NCBI GenBank assembly: GCA_964023275.1
Contig: OZ029927.1
Span: forward strand, 19,706,762 to 19,770,761
DNA: 64,000 nucleotides
Source of the DNA: Norana najaformis
Lineage: Eukaryota; Annelida; Clitellata; Crassiclitellata; Hormogastridae
Direction: 5' to 3'
A model generated the notes under the pieces. It had not been told where the DNA came from. It did not search any database and worked only from the letters and a program-made list of their open reading frames with translations. Shown here piece by piece: positions 20,801 to 29,192 of the stretch. Every line of letters starts with the position of its first letter. Position 1 is the first letter of the stretch. The position numbers and the translations under genes are program-made.

Positions 20801-22407
20801 ATGCGGCTTAAAATTGATGCGCCATCTAGTGATGCCTTGTGCGTTTGACACCAGCGCTCTAGAACTTTCTAATTAATAATAATAATAATAATTTTTATGT
20901 TGTAGACGTCCTAATTACATTAGTGGTGGCTGTGACTATCATAATTGGAGTCATTATTATTACGACTGGAATCGTGTGCTTAAAGAAGTAAGTAGATTGA
21001 AATGATGCACACTAGGATCTTTTCATGGCATGCATCGTTATAAGATGAATCTAATCTATAGACTTCTATAGCGCTGTTATCATAATGCCAGTTGATGGTC
21101 GCTTTGAGCGAAATTGTAATCACAGTCCATTGGAGAAGCCAGGTCGAATTCTTACCATGTAATTCAGGGTTTCATCATAGTCTAGTGGCAAACTTGGTGA
21201 ACTGTCAACTCAAAGGTCACGGGTTCAAAGCCTCACCAGGATAGAAAGATACATGCAATTCCACTTGCACCCCATTTCAAACTCAGCTATAAATATACAT
21301 ACATATGCATACATATATGCATACATATACATGCATACAAATATATGCATACGTACATAAATATATACACACATACATACAAATATATGCATACATACAT
21401 AAATATATACATATATACAGTTATATGCTTGCTTACATACATAAATATATGCATACATACATACATATATACACATGCATACATAAACATACATACATAT
21501 ATATGCATACATGCATAAATGCGTTCATACTTACATACTGGTACATACATATACATACACACTTGTATGTATACATACATACCCAACCCTAGCACAACTG
21601 TTTTAAATGACCAGGAATCGCTACAAGAGTCGCCACAGACCGGACTCCGCCATCTACACGGGCGCCTGTTCCGAGTTCGAGTTTCGCCAGGACCTGGTCG
21701 GTGCCAACACGGCCCTCGTGCCGAAGCCGCCTGCGCCTGGGACGACGGTCCTGGTCCCGTCCTCGAAGCCACGCCGCCCTTCCGCCGACCTACTCATGCC
21801 AGTCCGAGATAACACCTACGCCGTCGATCGGTGCATGGAGTCGCGGCCTCTGCCGGCAATTCCAGACGCCACTCCGCACAGCTCCATCCAGAAGGATCAC
21901 CTCAACCGCGTCATAGTCCAGGTCCATCCGAGCATGGAAACCGTCAACTCCAACCAGGCGCGTCCAACGATCGTCTGCCGGGGCGGCGGGGTACCGGGCC
22001 CGGGCCACGCGAGGGAGGAATGCAGGGCGCCGCCGCCGACGGCAAGCCCCGCCCATCGGGGCCCTGCGATCGCATTGGCCGCCGGACCGGCATCTGGGGG
22101 CGCGTCGCAAGGCGACAACCATCATTACTTTATCCTGGATCCTGATGTTCTCGTCGAGGAACCGGCGACGCCGTGTACTGGACAGTCGTTAAATTACCGG
22201 TCTACCGAATGTCAGACACAGCCTGTTGCGTTGCTCCATCGTAAGACCCCAGCTGGACAGGAAACCGGTCAAGGAAGAGCCCCTGTAGGGCAGGGCAACA
22301 TCGCAGTCAACGGAATTCCTCTGCGGCCGGTCAGAGAGGGATCGAACCCCCAAAAGAATGTAAGTTCCCACAGTAGTGGTAGCAGTGGCATCGGCAGCTG
22401 GCCGTAA
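8123..22407 (+). CDS. SUEL lectin-CUB-sushi-like single-pass membrane receptor (6 coding exons)
   Basis: Coding exons are 8123-8225, 11069-11353, 13110-13526, 16578-16808, 20906-20987 and 21615-22407. They sum to 1911 bases, with every junction in phase, giving 636 residues. Order: signal peptide (1-22), SUEL lectin domain with eight cysteines (about 36-129), CUB domain (about 131-268), short sushi-like module (272-317), Ser/Pro-rich stalk, transmembrane helix (347-370), and cytoplasmic tail (373-636). The four extracellular junctions are all phase 1, the usual arrangement for shuffled extracellular modules. N-glycosylation sequons lie at N83 and N183. SUEL domains bind galactose or rhamnose, or mediate protein contacts (as in latrophilin and EVA-1); CUB and sushi modules are protein-binding. 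A cell-surface recognition or guidance receptor is a reasonable inference. The ligand is unknown and I do not recognise a named family with this order. A poly(A) signal lies at 22508. Confidence 0.85.
8508..8787. mobile_element. non-autonomous hAT-like DNA element
   Basis: The 264-base element at 8516-8779 begins CAGTGCTTTTT and ends in its reverse complement. It is flanked by an 8-base target duplication (gccaaaat at 8508, accaaaat at 8780; 7 of 8 match). CAG-type termini and 8-base duplications are hallmarks of hAT transposons. No transposase is encoded, so it is a MITE. It interrupts a copy of interspersed family F, whose empty site is seen at 32655-32810. Confidence 0.8.
9386..9766. repeat. 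(GT)n/(TGTGTATG)n microsatellite
   Basis: Nearly 400 bases of GT-rich repeat inside receptor intron 1. Long open frames on both strands come only from the repeat. Confidence 0.95.
9780..10228. other. intron segment with no supported exon
   Basis: Moderately GC-rich unique-looking sequence to about 10070, then CCTT-rich pyrimidine sequence. Short frames are open on both strands (for example 9904-10070 plus and 9799-9990 minus), but none has flanking splice sites with a compatible phase or a recognisable domain. Confidence 0.4.
10228..10500. repeat. (CA)n/(ACACAT)n microsatellite
   Basis: CA-rich repeat within receptor intron 1, followed to 10690 by CCTT/CATC-rich pyrimidine sequence. From 10690 to 11060 a roughly 130-190 base unit containing tttctaaatgtactaaatgg recurs three times. 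Confidence 0.9.
11069..11353 (+). CDS. receptor exon 2: SUEL-type lectin domain
   Basis: It follows acceptor GCTGTTTTCAG and ends at donor GTAAGA, phase 1 to phase 1. Its 95 codons encode one complete SUEL/galactose-binding lectin domain. It has the ATYGR motif (the family's A-N/T-YGR), eight cysteines (residues 40, 49, 70, 80, 92, 98, 113, 127) and the closing YRC. The sequon NFT is at residue 83. The domain fits one exon exactly. Confidence 0.92.
11840..12010. repeat. degenerate CCTTAC repeat
   Basis: Imperfect cttacct/cttccc units in receptor intron 2. No exon is seen between 11354 and 13109. Confidence 0.75.
12466..12640. repeat. 24-bp minisatellite (about 7 units)
   Basis: Unit is gaacagcaggtacttgtgtgtcta. 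Because 24 is divisible by three, frames stay open across it; this is not a gene. Confidence 0.95.
12676..12918 (-). repeat. tRNA-derived SINE family C, near full length
   Basis: Read on the minus strand, the tRNA-like head carries an A-box-like GGTCTATCGGTAACACG and a B box GGGTTCAACTCC. A body follows with blocks such as TTGCGCACACTGTGCC, and it ends near TCCCATATTCC in reverse. Other copies: 13750 (+, partial), 20598, 30884, 34268, 35960 (+), 40396 and 61545. Confidence 0.8.
13110..13526 (+). CDS. receptor exon 3: CUB domain
   Basis: It follows acceptor CAGTTGCAG, phase 1 to phase 1, 139 codons. The pattern CPWLIQVPPGQGINLTLIDF is the canonical start of a CUB beta-sandwich, preceded by a cysteine pair. 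Later come SDRCSRLLVVKE and PVCGG, also CUB-like. The sequon is at N183. The donor is weak (GTCTCT), but the phase is exactly that needed by the next exon. Confidence 0.85.
13750..13892 (+). repeat. SINE family C, 3' fragment
   Basis: Body part of family C (CATTGCCGGCTCAAGGGCCA and CTCACTTGTGGGATATGGGA blocks) without the tRNA-like head. Confidence 0.7.
14421..14630. repeat. 37-bp minisatellite (about 5 units)
   Basis: Units start at 14421, 14458 and 14495, and so on: agttcttgatgtctggttag then aatacagaagaggtcga. It abuts an open minus-strand frame (14609-14985), discussed in the findings. Confidence 0.9.
15100..15345. repeat. 18-bp minisatellite (about 13 units)
   Basis: Unit is tgtagttgttgttgaatg. 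It lies in receptor intron 3. Confidence 0.95.
15833..16130 (-). repeat. interspersed family D, split by an insertion
   Basis: Family D core on its plus sense: AAATGGCGTGGCGCCCATTC, then a GGCAGCGGTGGTGAAGGATC block, then GAGCAGGGTCGAGG, then GGTCGCTATAG. Here it is on the minus strand and interrupted at 15916-16028 by family I. Other copies: 17500, 19300, 19600, 19895, 41316 (minus), and 49722, 55478, 56600, 56895 (plus). Confidence 0.75.
15903..16041 (+). mobile_element. family I retroposon with 13-bp target duplication
   Basis: The 113-base insert at 15916-16028 is bounded by cttaccaatgctg (15903) and cttaccaaagctg (16029), and ends in a short (ACT)n tail. A target duplication of this length with a trinucleotide tail indicates retroposition. 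A related insert lies at 45872-46058, and partial copies at 15360 and 51945-52070. Confidence 0.75.
16252..16470 (-). repeat. SINE-like family A, copy 3
   Basis: Reverse-oriented copy ending just before the receptor's sushi-like exon. It contains ACCAGCTTATTCACAGGCGC and the CTCAGTCAAAAC block. Confidence 0.8.
16578..16808 (+). CDS. receptor exon 4: short sushi-like module and stalk
   Basis: It lies between acceptor TTTTTCAAACAG and a perfect GTAAGT donor, phase 1 to phase 1, 77 codons. CPDVIPP at residue 272, then C290-x3-C294, C305 and C317 with W310 resemble a sushi/CCP module lacking one expected cysteine. A Ser/Pro-rich juxtamembrane stalk follows. Confidence 0.8.
16950..17235. repeat. 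(TGTA)n microsatellites
   Basis: Two tetranucleotide arrays (about 16950-17040 and 17122-17235) in receptor intron 4. Confidence 0.95.
17786..18245. repeat. (TTA)n and (ATC)n microsatellites
   Basis: A TTA array at 17786-17930 is followed by ATC/ACC arrays at 18029-18245. No exon is seen. Confidence 0.95.
18875..18950 (+). repeat. SINE family B, tRNA-like head only
   Basis: A-box-like TAGCCGATTGGATAGAGCG and B-box GGGTTCGAGTT are present and the body is missing. Confidence 0.75.
19300..20040 (-). repeat. three tandem copies of a family D unit, 292-bp period
   Basis: The marker atcgggtgag recurs at 19381, 19673 and 19965, exactly 292 bases apart each time. The 160-base spacer between D cores is also nearly identical, so the array arose by local tandem duplication, not by repeated insertion. 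Confidence 0.85.
20078..20285 (-). repeat. SINE-like family A, copy 4
   Basis: Reverse copy with CGAGATTTCTACAGCGC and AGGCGCTTAGTCAAAAC blocks. Confidence 0.8.
20598..20890. repeat. SINE family C head (minus) and family G element
   Basis: 20598-20725 carries the family C tRNA-like head. From 20750 a second element (family G) carries GGGCTGACC-like, GCGCCATC-like and CACCAGCGCTCTAG blocks. It recurs at 23655-23800. Confidence 0.6.
20906..20987 (+). CDS. receptor exon 5: transmembrane helix
   Basis: Between acceptor TATGTTGTAG and donor GTAAGT. Its 82 bases (phase 1 in, phase 2 out) encode about 24 uninterrupted hydrophobic residues (VAVTIIIGVIIITTGIV core), then Cys-Leu-Lys. The basic residues on the C-terminal side fit a type I orientation. 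Confidence 0.88.
21040..21160 (+). repeat. interspersed family F
   Basis: Family core is CTATAGCGC(C/T)GTTATCATAA, then a cagtcgatggtcgcttt block, then a ttggagaagcc block. Other copies are at 8460-8830 (carrying the hAT element), 32655-32810, 33330-33470, and, partial, in both copies of the 41/44 kb duplication. Confidence 0.7.
21290..21580. repeat. (ACAT)n/(GCAT)n microsatellite
   Basis: Array within the last receptor intron. It ends just before the acceptor of the last exon. Confidence 0.95.
21615..22407 (+). CDS. receptor exon 6: cytoplasmic tail and stop
   Basis: It follows acceptor TAAATGACCAG, with incoming phase 2 matching exon 5. It encodes residues 373-636 and ends in TAA at 22405. 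The exon is strongly GC-rich compared with its surroundings. The tail is proline-rich with a class I SH3 ligand pattern RPLPAIP (450-456), another proline cluster at 409-414, tyrosines in short motifs (Y387, Y441 in NTYAVD, Y544 in HHYFILDP, Y567 in LNYRS) and a Ser/Gly-rich C-terminus ending SWP. These suggest adaptor or kinase docking, which is inferred only. No enzymatic domain is present. Confidence 0.88.
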
Positions 22408-22507
22408 AACCTAGGAATACAGACGAGCAAAAATTGTTTGGAATTTCCAACGAAGAGTGGCGGGGATACACTAGGACGAGTCGCTAGCAGCTCGTGTTCA
22501 TTGCGTA

Positions 22508-22513
22508 AATAAA
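22508..22513 (+). terminator. poly(A) signal AATAAA of the receptor gene
   Basis: A canonical hexamer about 100 bases after the stop codon. A second AATAAA follows near 22560. Confidence 0.6.
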
Positions 22514-22519
22514 ACCGAG

Positions 22520-24220
22520 TAACGCAGAAAACAAGCAATCATTTTTTCCGGAAGTGACGCAAATAAATTACCTGAGAGTTGACTGTTGTACGGAACAACT
22601 AGGAGCACGCTGTTGCCAGCTTAGTGATATGATTTCCGCATAGTTGACCGGAGTGTTGCTTGCGTTTATTTTGGCATTACTGCGGGCTCGCTTTGCATTC
22701 GTGTTAACTTTGCTGAAACTGCGAAATCTGTGTTAGAAACTGGCTGCACCTTGCTTCTATAAAAAAACGGTTGTATCTTTTGTTATCAAATGTGGCGGAA
22801 TGTATTTTAAGTTGACGGGAAGTTAGTCCTCCCAATCCTGCACCTCATTCATTTGTTTGACAGTAAAAGGCGATGTAATTTACGTATTTATGAGGAGAGC
22901 TATTCTGAGGTGATCACTTTCGTTGTAATATCGTAGTGAAACAGAAATGACCAGTGATAATGAAAAGTCCAAGAGTGGTGCAATGTCTTAGAGAAGCAGA
23001 GAAGAGAAGCGAACAGAGTTGATCTTTTGCTGGATTGCTGAAGTGATGTGAATAATCATTAAATCGCAAGATATTCTTTTGAGGCGTAGAGGCATGTAGA
23101 AAAGTGTCGCCTGGACCTTATAGAAAATACACAAGGACTGCAGTTGAAAAGATAACATCTAATTCTGTCGAGATTGATCGATGATCAATACTGATGATCA
23201 AGATCGATGGGTGACTGATGAAAAGTGGAGTCGTGGGAACAGTGAGACTTGTTTTCGAGAGAGCGTTTGGATATTTTGCCATTTGTTGAGGTGCTCATGT
23301 TTTAGGTGAATGCGTGTACGTATGTGTATCTGAGAATTTCTGTAGCATCTTTTAACGACCTAACCAATCAGAAATGATTGGTCTAACGTGCACTGAATGA
23401 TCGAACTGTCCATTTGATTTGTGATCGAATATGATCGTCCATAACTGGAAAACAATATTGAAATGTATTCCTTTTTTCAGTAAAAACAGCTGCCTGGCTT
23501 AAGCAGCTTTTGTCTTACATTTTCTTATATGCTTAGCATTATCTTGCTGATGAGAGAGCAGGAAGGCTTTGTTTAAAGCTTTCTTCCTTCGTCTGTTTCG
23601 TTCTGCTTATTCTTTTATGCCATTTCGGTCTTGACTTAAGACTTAACTTTTTTGGCTGGCTTACCTACCATGGTCTGTTTGTCTCAGTGGGCTGACCTAT
23701 TGGGGTATTGACCCGATTATGACTTGGCTTTGGTGCGCCATCAATTGGTGCTTTGTGCATTAGACACCGGCGCTATAGAAGTTGCTAATTAACAATAATT
23801 TACGATTTTTGGGGCCTTTAAATGCTGAAATTTTGGGGCCCCATTGATGCTATCTGGTTCACTTTGTCCCAGGTTGGAATCGAGCAGTAACATTCACCCG
23901 TGCCTCTAATTCAGGTTGCGAAATTTGCATGCATAATAAGTATTTCAACAAAATAGAGGTAAATTTGTTTTCATTTGCATATGGTAAATTTATTAACAAG
24001 TCTACATTGTGTACATGACATGTTCTCATAGTTTTCCAGAAAGTCAGAGCATAATTTCCTAATTTATGACTGAAAATTGCATTAAACGAAATCACGGACA
24101 AAGAGAATGGTATTAAGGAAACTGATTTGTATATTTTGCTATCAGCTTATGATTAAAATGAACGCAGCTGACCCGGTTTGTTTCATGAATATTTTAGTTG
24201 TGCTTTCACACTTTTGTTTG
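22520..24220. other. intergenic, no gene seen
   Basis: AT-rich sequence downstream of the receptor. The only recognised element is a family G copy at about 23655-23800. Short open frames lack splice context. Confidence 0.5.
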
Positions 24221-24224
24221 TATT

Positions 24225-24350
24225 TAGAACATTCTAACTGACTGGAATTTAGAACATTCTAATTGACTGGAATTTAGAACATTCTAATTGACTGGAATTT
24301 AGAACATTCTAATTGACTGGAATTTAGAACATTCTAACAGGCTGGATTAA
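24225..24350. repeat. 25-bp minisatellite (about 5 units)
   Basis: Unit is aacattctaattgactgg plus aatttag. A truncated family A copy follows at 24430-24492. Confidence 0.9.
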
Positions 24351-24499
24351 ATGGACAGTTTCGGATTTTACATAATATGATGCAAATGTTCTGTAATGAA
24401 AATCTCATGTGATGAGGGTTTCAATGATCATGATCTCAAGATTTCTACAACGCCCAACGAAAGCCACATCACGAGGACCTGCTTATTCGCAGTGTAATG

Positions 24500-25860
24500 T
24501 AAAACTTAGTGTAATTCCAGTGTAATAATGGTAATGAGAAGGTAAGGGGTCATCCACTAAGGACACCCGCAGAGGGATGAAGGGAAAAGTCACCAAACTG
24601 CGGACAAATGAACAAGGGCAGAGGGAGGTTATGGCCAATGCAGAGGTCCGCATCTAAATCTGTACAGCCTGTGCCTCGAACATCAACTTTGGTCATACAG
24701 TAGACACTCTGTAAGTAATAGGATTTCTTTTGCTGGATGTAGGGCTGCCAACTTTTGATTCTGCCAATCCGGGACGCCCACGCAGTCACTCGATATGCCA
24801 GTACCAATTTACCCTGTCAACATCACTGTATGTAACGAATGCTGAGTCAGCCTGATGTATGATCTACTGCAAATAGTCATTAAAAATTACAGTCAAATGA
24901 TTTGACTCAATTCCTCAAGAGACAAGTGGCCTATATATAAAATTTGAATCAAATTCAAGAGCAAAACGTTTGTTAAATTCCAATAACCTACCAGGCCTCA
25001 GGGCCTAGTACGAGCGAAGTTCATACACATGCATGAAGCATGCAATTTGCAGATGTCATTTATTGGGTCTACTAACCTAACTACGCTCTATTCTATGGTC
25101 ACTCTGTAAAACTGTTAGAGTTTAGTGCGCGAAAAGAACAACATTTGGTGAAGTGGATGTTTACACTAAGTTCCGGGACAGTTTGGGATCAATCTGGGAC
25201 ACGGGACGCACAAGGCCGATTCCGAGACTGTGCAGGCGAATCCGGGACAGTTTGGAAGCCCTAGCTGGATGTGGCGATATCCAAGTACCTCCTTGTAGAA
25301 CAGTTAGCCCTGCAAGACCAACAGGATAGCTAATCTTGCTCTACTCAGCTGTTTATCTGTCCATGCAAAGAAATGCAGCGTTAGCTACTGCAGAAACAAA
25401 TACATACGAAACATTAAGTTCTTTCTCATTTATGTATGAACATGCATAATTCTTACACTCAATAAATACGAAACAAACACACACCTGTTCTAAAACTTCA
25501 CCCAGTGAGGACACACTCAACACCAAATATCACCATAACAATTTATTATATCTCCACTTTCAAAATTGACCACGTCTCCTTTAAGAACTTAAATTATTAA
25601 TAATTAATTCATCAAAGAATATATTAAGATCAAAATACGTACCAACGGCTGAAACATTTATTAATCATGCAGTCACTAGATCTAATTTGCAGGTGAAAGG
25701 TTCGGATAATCAGAACACTGTCTGATTTGTAGGCAGGGAAAGGTGGAACTATTCCTTCTCCGGTTCAGAACATCTCCCCTACTGGTTTGACTGCTGCCCA
25801 ATGAAGATACATTTTCCCACACATCTCATTCCTGCCCATAGATCTTCTAAACACCACTGC
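24500..25860. other. intergenic, no gene seen
   Basis: Mixed-composition sequence between the two convergent genes. No exon, RNA gene or clear repeat is recognised. Confidence 0.45.
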
Positions 25861-25864
25861 TTTC

Positions 25865-26070
25865 CCATTTCTCTCAGCTTGAACACAACCCACCCTAACA
25901 GCTCCTCTTCCCCTCCGCTCTGGTCTTCTGGCAGCCGGACTTGGTTCTTGACATGGCATCTTTGGACAACCCCACTGACTTGATGCCACGCTCGTGAATA
26001 AGCTGGTGCCATGCACTTAGGTTTAAGTAGCGCTTTAGAAATTTTGAGTTCATGATTATGGTTCCGACTA
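25865..26070 (+). repeat. interspersed family A2, copy 1
   Basis: A repeat related to family A at its end, but with a distinct body (CAACCCACCCTAACAGCTCC and TTGACATGGCATCTTTGGAC blocks). A second copy lies at 27465-27668. The 156-residue minus-strand frame across this area is read through the repeat. Confidence 0.75.
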
Positions 26071-26559
26071 TTACCGAATGAAGATACCTTTCCCCCACAT
26101 TTCTCCCCACTGTTGCCAACCAAGAATTGAACACTCAACCAGAATGATGTCAAGCAGAATTCTTTCCGTCTGTGCATAGATAACCGAGGCTTAAAGACGA
26201 CTGTAATCAAATCAAGACCAAGAACAGCGACAAAAATCCAATACCTCATTTACAAGCACAGTAGGTAGCCAGAGCTGGTGTGTGACATCCATTCCCTTAC
26301 ATCATTTAGATATCCATGTATGCTGCACTTTGAGATTTCTTAGCCGGCGCTACATAATGATTTGATACATAACAGTATACACACTAAATTCATACCAGTC
26401 GATAGCAAAGATCAAAGAAGACTAACATAGAAATCAAAGGCTTTTGTTTCAGGACACAAATTCAATAACCACGTTTTTGTCCAAATGAAGCAAAGTAGTC
26501 AGTTAAGATGTCGCTACTGAGAGATCCTGCTTAACAGGCGCTCTATTAATGTTTTGAAA

Positions 26560-26970
26560 GATGACTTTTCTTACAAACCTGTAATAACTGACTCGTGATA
26601 TGACATCTAAAGATGCAAATGCTGAAAGTGACTCTTGCCAAATGCAAATGTAACAACCGACTTCTGCCAAGACATCTAAAGATGCAAACATAATATGGTA
26701 ATACATGACTCTTGCCATGACATCTAATGATGGAAATGCATTAAATAACTCTTACCATGACACCCAAAGAAGCAAAAATAACAATAACAGACTTTTGTCA
26801 AAAACATCTAAAGACATACGTGTCACAATAAGTGACTTCTGACTCCTACCGCGACAAATGCAAATGTCGTAAAAAGTGACCCTTGCCATGACATCTAAAG
26901 ATGCCACTGTAATAATGCATGACTCCTGCCATAAGCGCTAAAGATACAAGTCTAATAACTGATTTGTCAT
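26560..26970. repeat. degenerate tandem repeat, about 55-60 bp unit
   Basis: Imperfect units marked by catctaaagatgcaaatg and gactcttgccatgac recur about seven times. Confidence 0.7.
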
Positions 26971-27464
26971 GACGCAAATTTTCTACGAAATACTCCAAAT
27001 ATCTGCTACCTGCAACTACCAATAATCTAACAGTTATGCATATCCACAAAAGATTTCTACAGGAAATTATGATAGTAAAGCACTGCACAAAAGATTACTC
27101 ATTTTCCATTACCAGATGCACATTAAAACACATTTAGAACAAAAAAGAATAAAGCAAGTTTACACACAAGTCTTTTTGAGATCACACTTGGACACTTCAC
27201 GCAAAAAAGATCAATTACAATAAAATGCTTGCGACCTATGGTTCAACCAATCAGTTTGTTACATGTCTGAATAATAATAACGATGACAGTATGAATCAGC
27301 AAAGCAGAAGTTTCAGAATGCAGGAAAGGTGGTTTTCTACTAAAAATTTCTTCAATGGAAAGACAAAAAGAAGCAACTGGGCAAGTGAATCAGCAGAGAT
27401 TTCTACACAAAACAGTTTGTCAAATAAGTCAAGCCCTAAAATCAATCGAATCTGCTACCATCCC

Positions 27465-27668
27465 TTTTCTCTCAGCTTAAACACAACCCACCCTAACAGC
27501 TCCTCTCCCCCTTCTCTCTCTGGTCTTCTGTCAACCGGACTTGGTTCTTGACATGGCATCTTTGGACAACCCCAATGACTTGAGCAGTGCTCATGATAAG
27601 CTGGTGCCCTGTGTTTAGCTTTTAAGTAGCACTTTAAAAATTCCAAGTTCACGATTACGATTACAAGC
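27465..27668 (+). repeat. interspersed family A2, copy 2
   Basis: Same blocks and order as 25865-26070. It ends in CACGATTACGATTAC. Confidence 0.75.
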
Positions 27669-28205
27669 AATTTAACACTATGATGCTCAGCTTGAACTCT
27701 CAAGTAAACAAGAAGTCAACAGCTCTGAATGGATGAAATCACAAAGCATCTGAAAAAGTTAAAAACAGTAAAAAATCTCGACCAGAAATCATAAATACAG
27801 AAAAATTCTACGAGTTCTATCTGTCGAAATTGCTCTAGAAAGAAAGCTAAGTAGAAGACATGAGCTACAAAACAACACAAAGGTCACAAGTGCAGCAGAG
27901 TTCTAACAACTCAACTTAAAAACGAACATTACACGTATAAGCAACACACCCATAACTAAAAGGACTTTGTCAACAAACTAATGACAAGTTCTGATGGACA
28001 GCAGCTACTGAGATATGACTAGACAGTGTAGCCAGCGCCATTCCTGTGTCCAAAAAGTTTATCTGCAGACACATGGTAGATTATTTAGAAGCAGCTTCAT
28101 TATTTAGAAGCAGCTTCACTTTCCACAACCACAATGTGCGTTCCCAACGATATCCAACTAAAACGTCCTGCAGCTGAATTTACATCGCTCATCTCTCATG
28201 ATATT

Positions 28206-28600
28206 GTGGGGCACAATAGCCGATTGGTTAGAGCGCTTTTCTTGTAAGTAGGTCACGGTAGCCAATTGGATAGAGCGCTCTGCTTGAATGTAGGTCACGG
28301 TAGCCGATTGGTTAGAGCACTTTTCTTGTAAGTAGGTCACGGTAGCCAATTGGATAGAGCGCTCAGCTTGAATGTAGGTCACAGTAGCCAATTGGATAGA
28401 GCGCTCGGCTTGAATGTAGGTCACGGTAGCCGATTGGTTAGAGCGCTCGGCCTGTAACGCAGAGTACCGGTTCGCGCCTCTTCCCATGAGATGGTTAATG
28501 CATAGGGACCACGAGCAAGTCCTTCACTCACAGTTGCTCAGCACCATCGATTGATGCTTAGTCATTAGAGACTGGCGTTTAATAAATGCAGAAACAATGA
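28206..28600 (+). repeat. SINE family B with six-fold A-box head array (42-bp period)
   Basis: The first 42 bases of the tRNA-like head (gtaggtcacggtagccgatt, then ggttagagcgctcggcttgaat) are repeated: starts at 28248, 28290, 28332, 28374 and 28416 after the initial unit. Only the last unit continues into a B-box region and the SINE body, which ends near 28595. Alternate units resemble each other (ccgattggtta versus ccaattggata), giving an 84-base higher-order pattern. Confidence 0.85.
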
Positions 28601-28979
28601 TAAAAATAATCATAAAACATGCTCTGTAAATGAATTTGATATTCCAATATTGCACCAACATCACCGGTCACTCATGACATCACATCATTAGTTTCTAGTG
28701 ATATCCAAACAACATGCCCTGTAGTTGAATTCCAAAATTTTAATGTCGTAACCAAACTCGGTCACCTCTTGCAACATCCAAACAACACGCTCTACAACTG
28801 AATCCAATTTTGGGAGCATCGCCCGGTCAAACATTTATCCCAAAAGCTGTAATAACTGGCCTAACCTCTGACCTAACACATCGCTAACAACGACCACAAA
28901 CAAGCAACAACACTAAAGCCTTGCAACCAGAAGCCAACAACAAATGACTCGACTTAAACTTTCGCCCGAACGTTTTCCG

Positions 28980-29192
28980 TCAGCGCGACTGCTTGTCCGA
29001 CTTGTCAGTATTTCGTCGGAAGGACGATTTTTTCGAAGTGACTCGTTTCGAAACAATGGGCATCACAGATCTTTGCTCATCGAGGCGGCTCGACTGAAAT
29101 CGAAGAATTAGATTGATAAAGTCCTCGTCTGGAACAGTTGGTGCTGAACGATTGATAGGCATCTCGCTTCTTTGGTCCTCGATCCTCGAACT
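28980..29192 (-). CDS. GPSM2: GPSM2 exon 13: end of GoLoco 3, GoLoco 4, stop
   Basis: Acceptor TTTATTTGTAG, phase 0 in. It completes GoLoco 3 with SSRIEDQR (Glu in place of the usual first Asp), then has GoLoco 4 (DEDFINLILRFQSSRLDEQR). A Lys/Arg/Ser-rich tail ends in TGA at 28982-28980. Possible ATTAAA signals lie downstream on this strand near 28744 and 28584. Confidence 0.95.
   Translation of the reverse strand, partial: SSRIEDQRSEMPINRSAPTVPDEDFINLILRFQSSRLDEQRSVMPIVSKRVTSKKSSFRRNTDKSDKQSR

Noticed and set aside
25779-26249. 156-residue minus-strand protein
   Set aside because: It overlaps repeat family A2, which recurs at 27465-27668 with a disrupted frame.
28206-28457. CRISPR-like regularly spaced repeats
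   Set aside because: The units are contiguous without unique spacers and are part of a tRNA-derived SINE in an animal genome.
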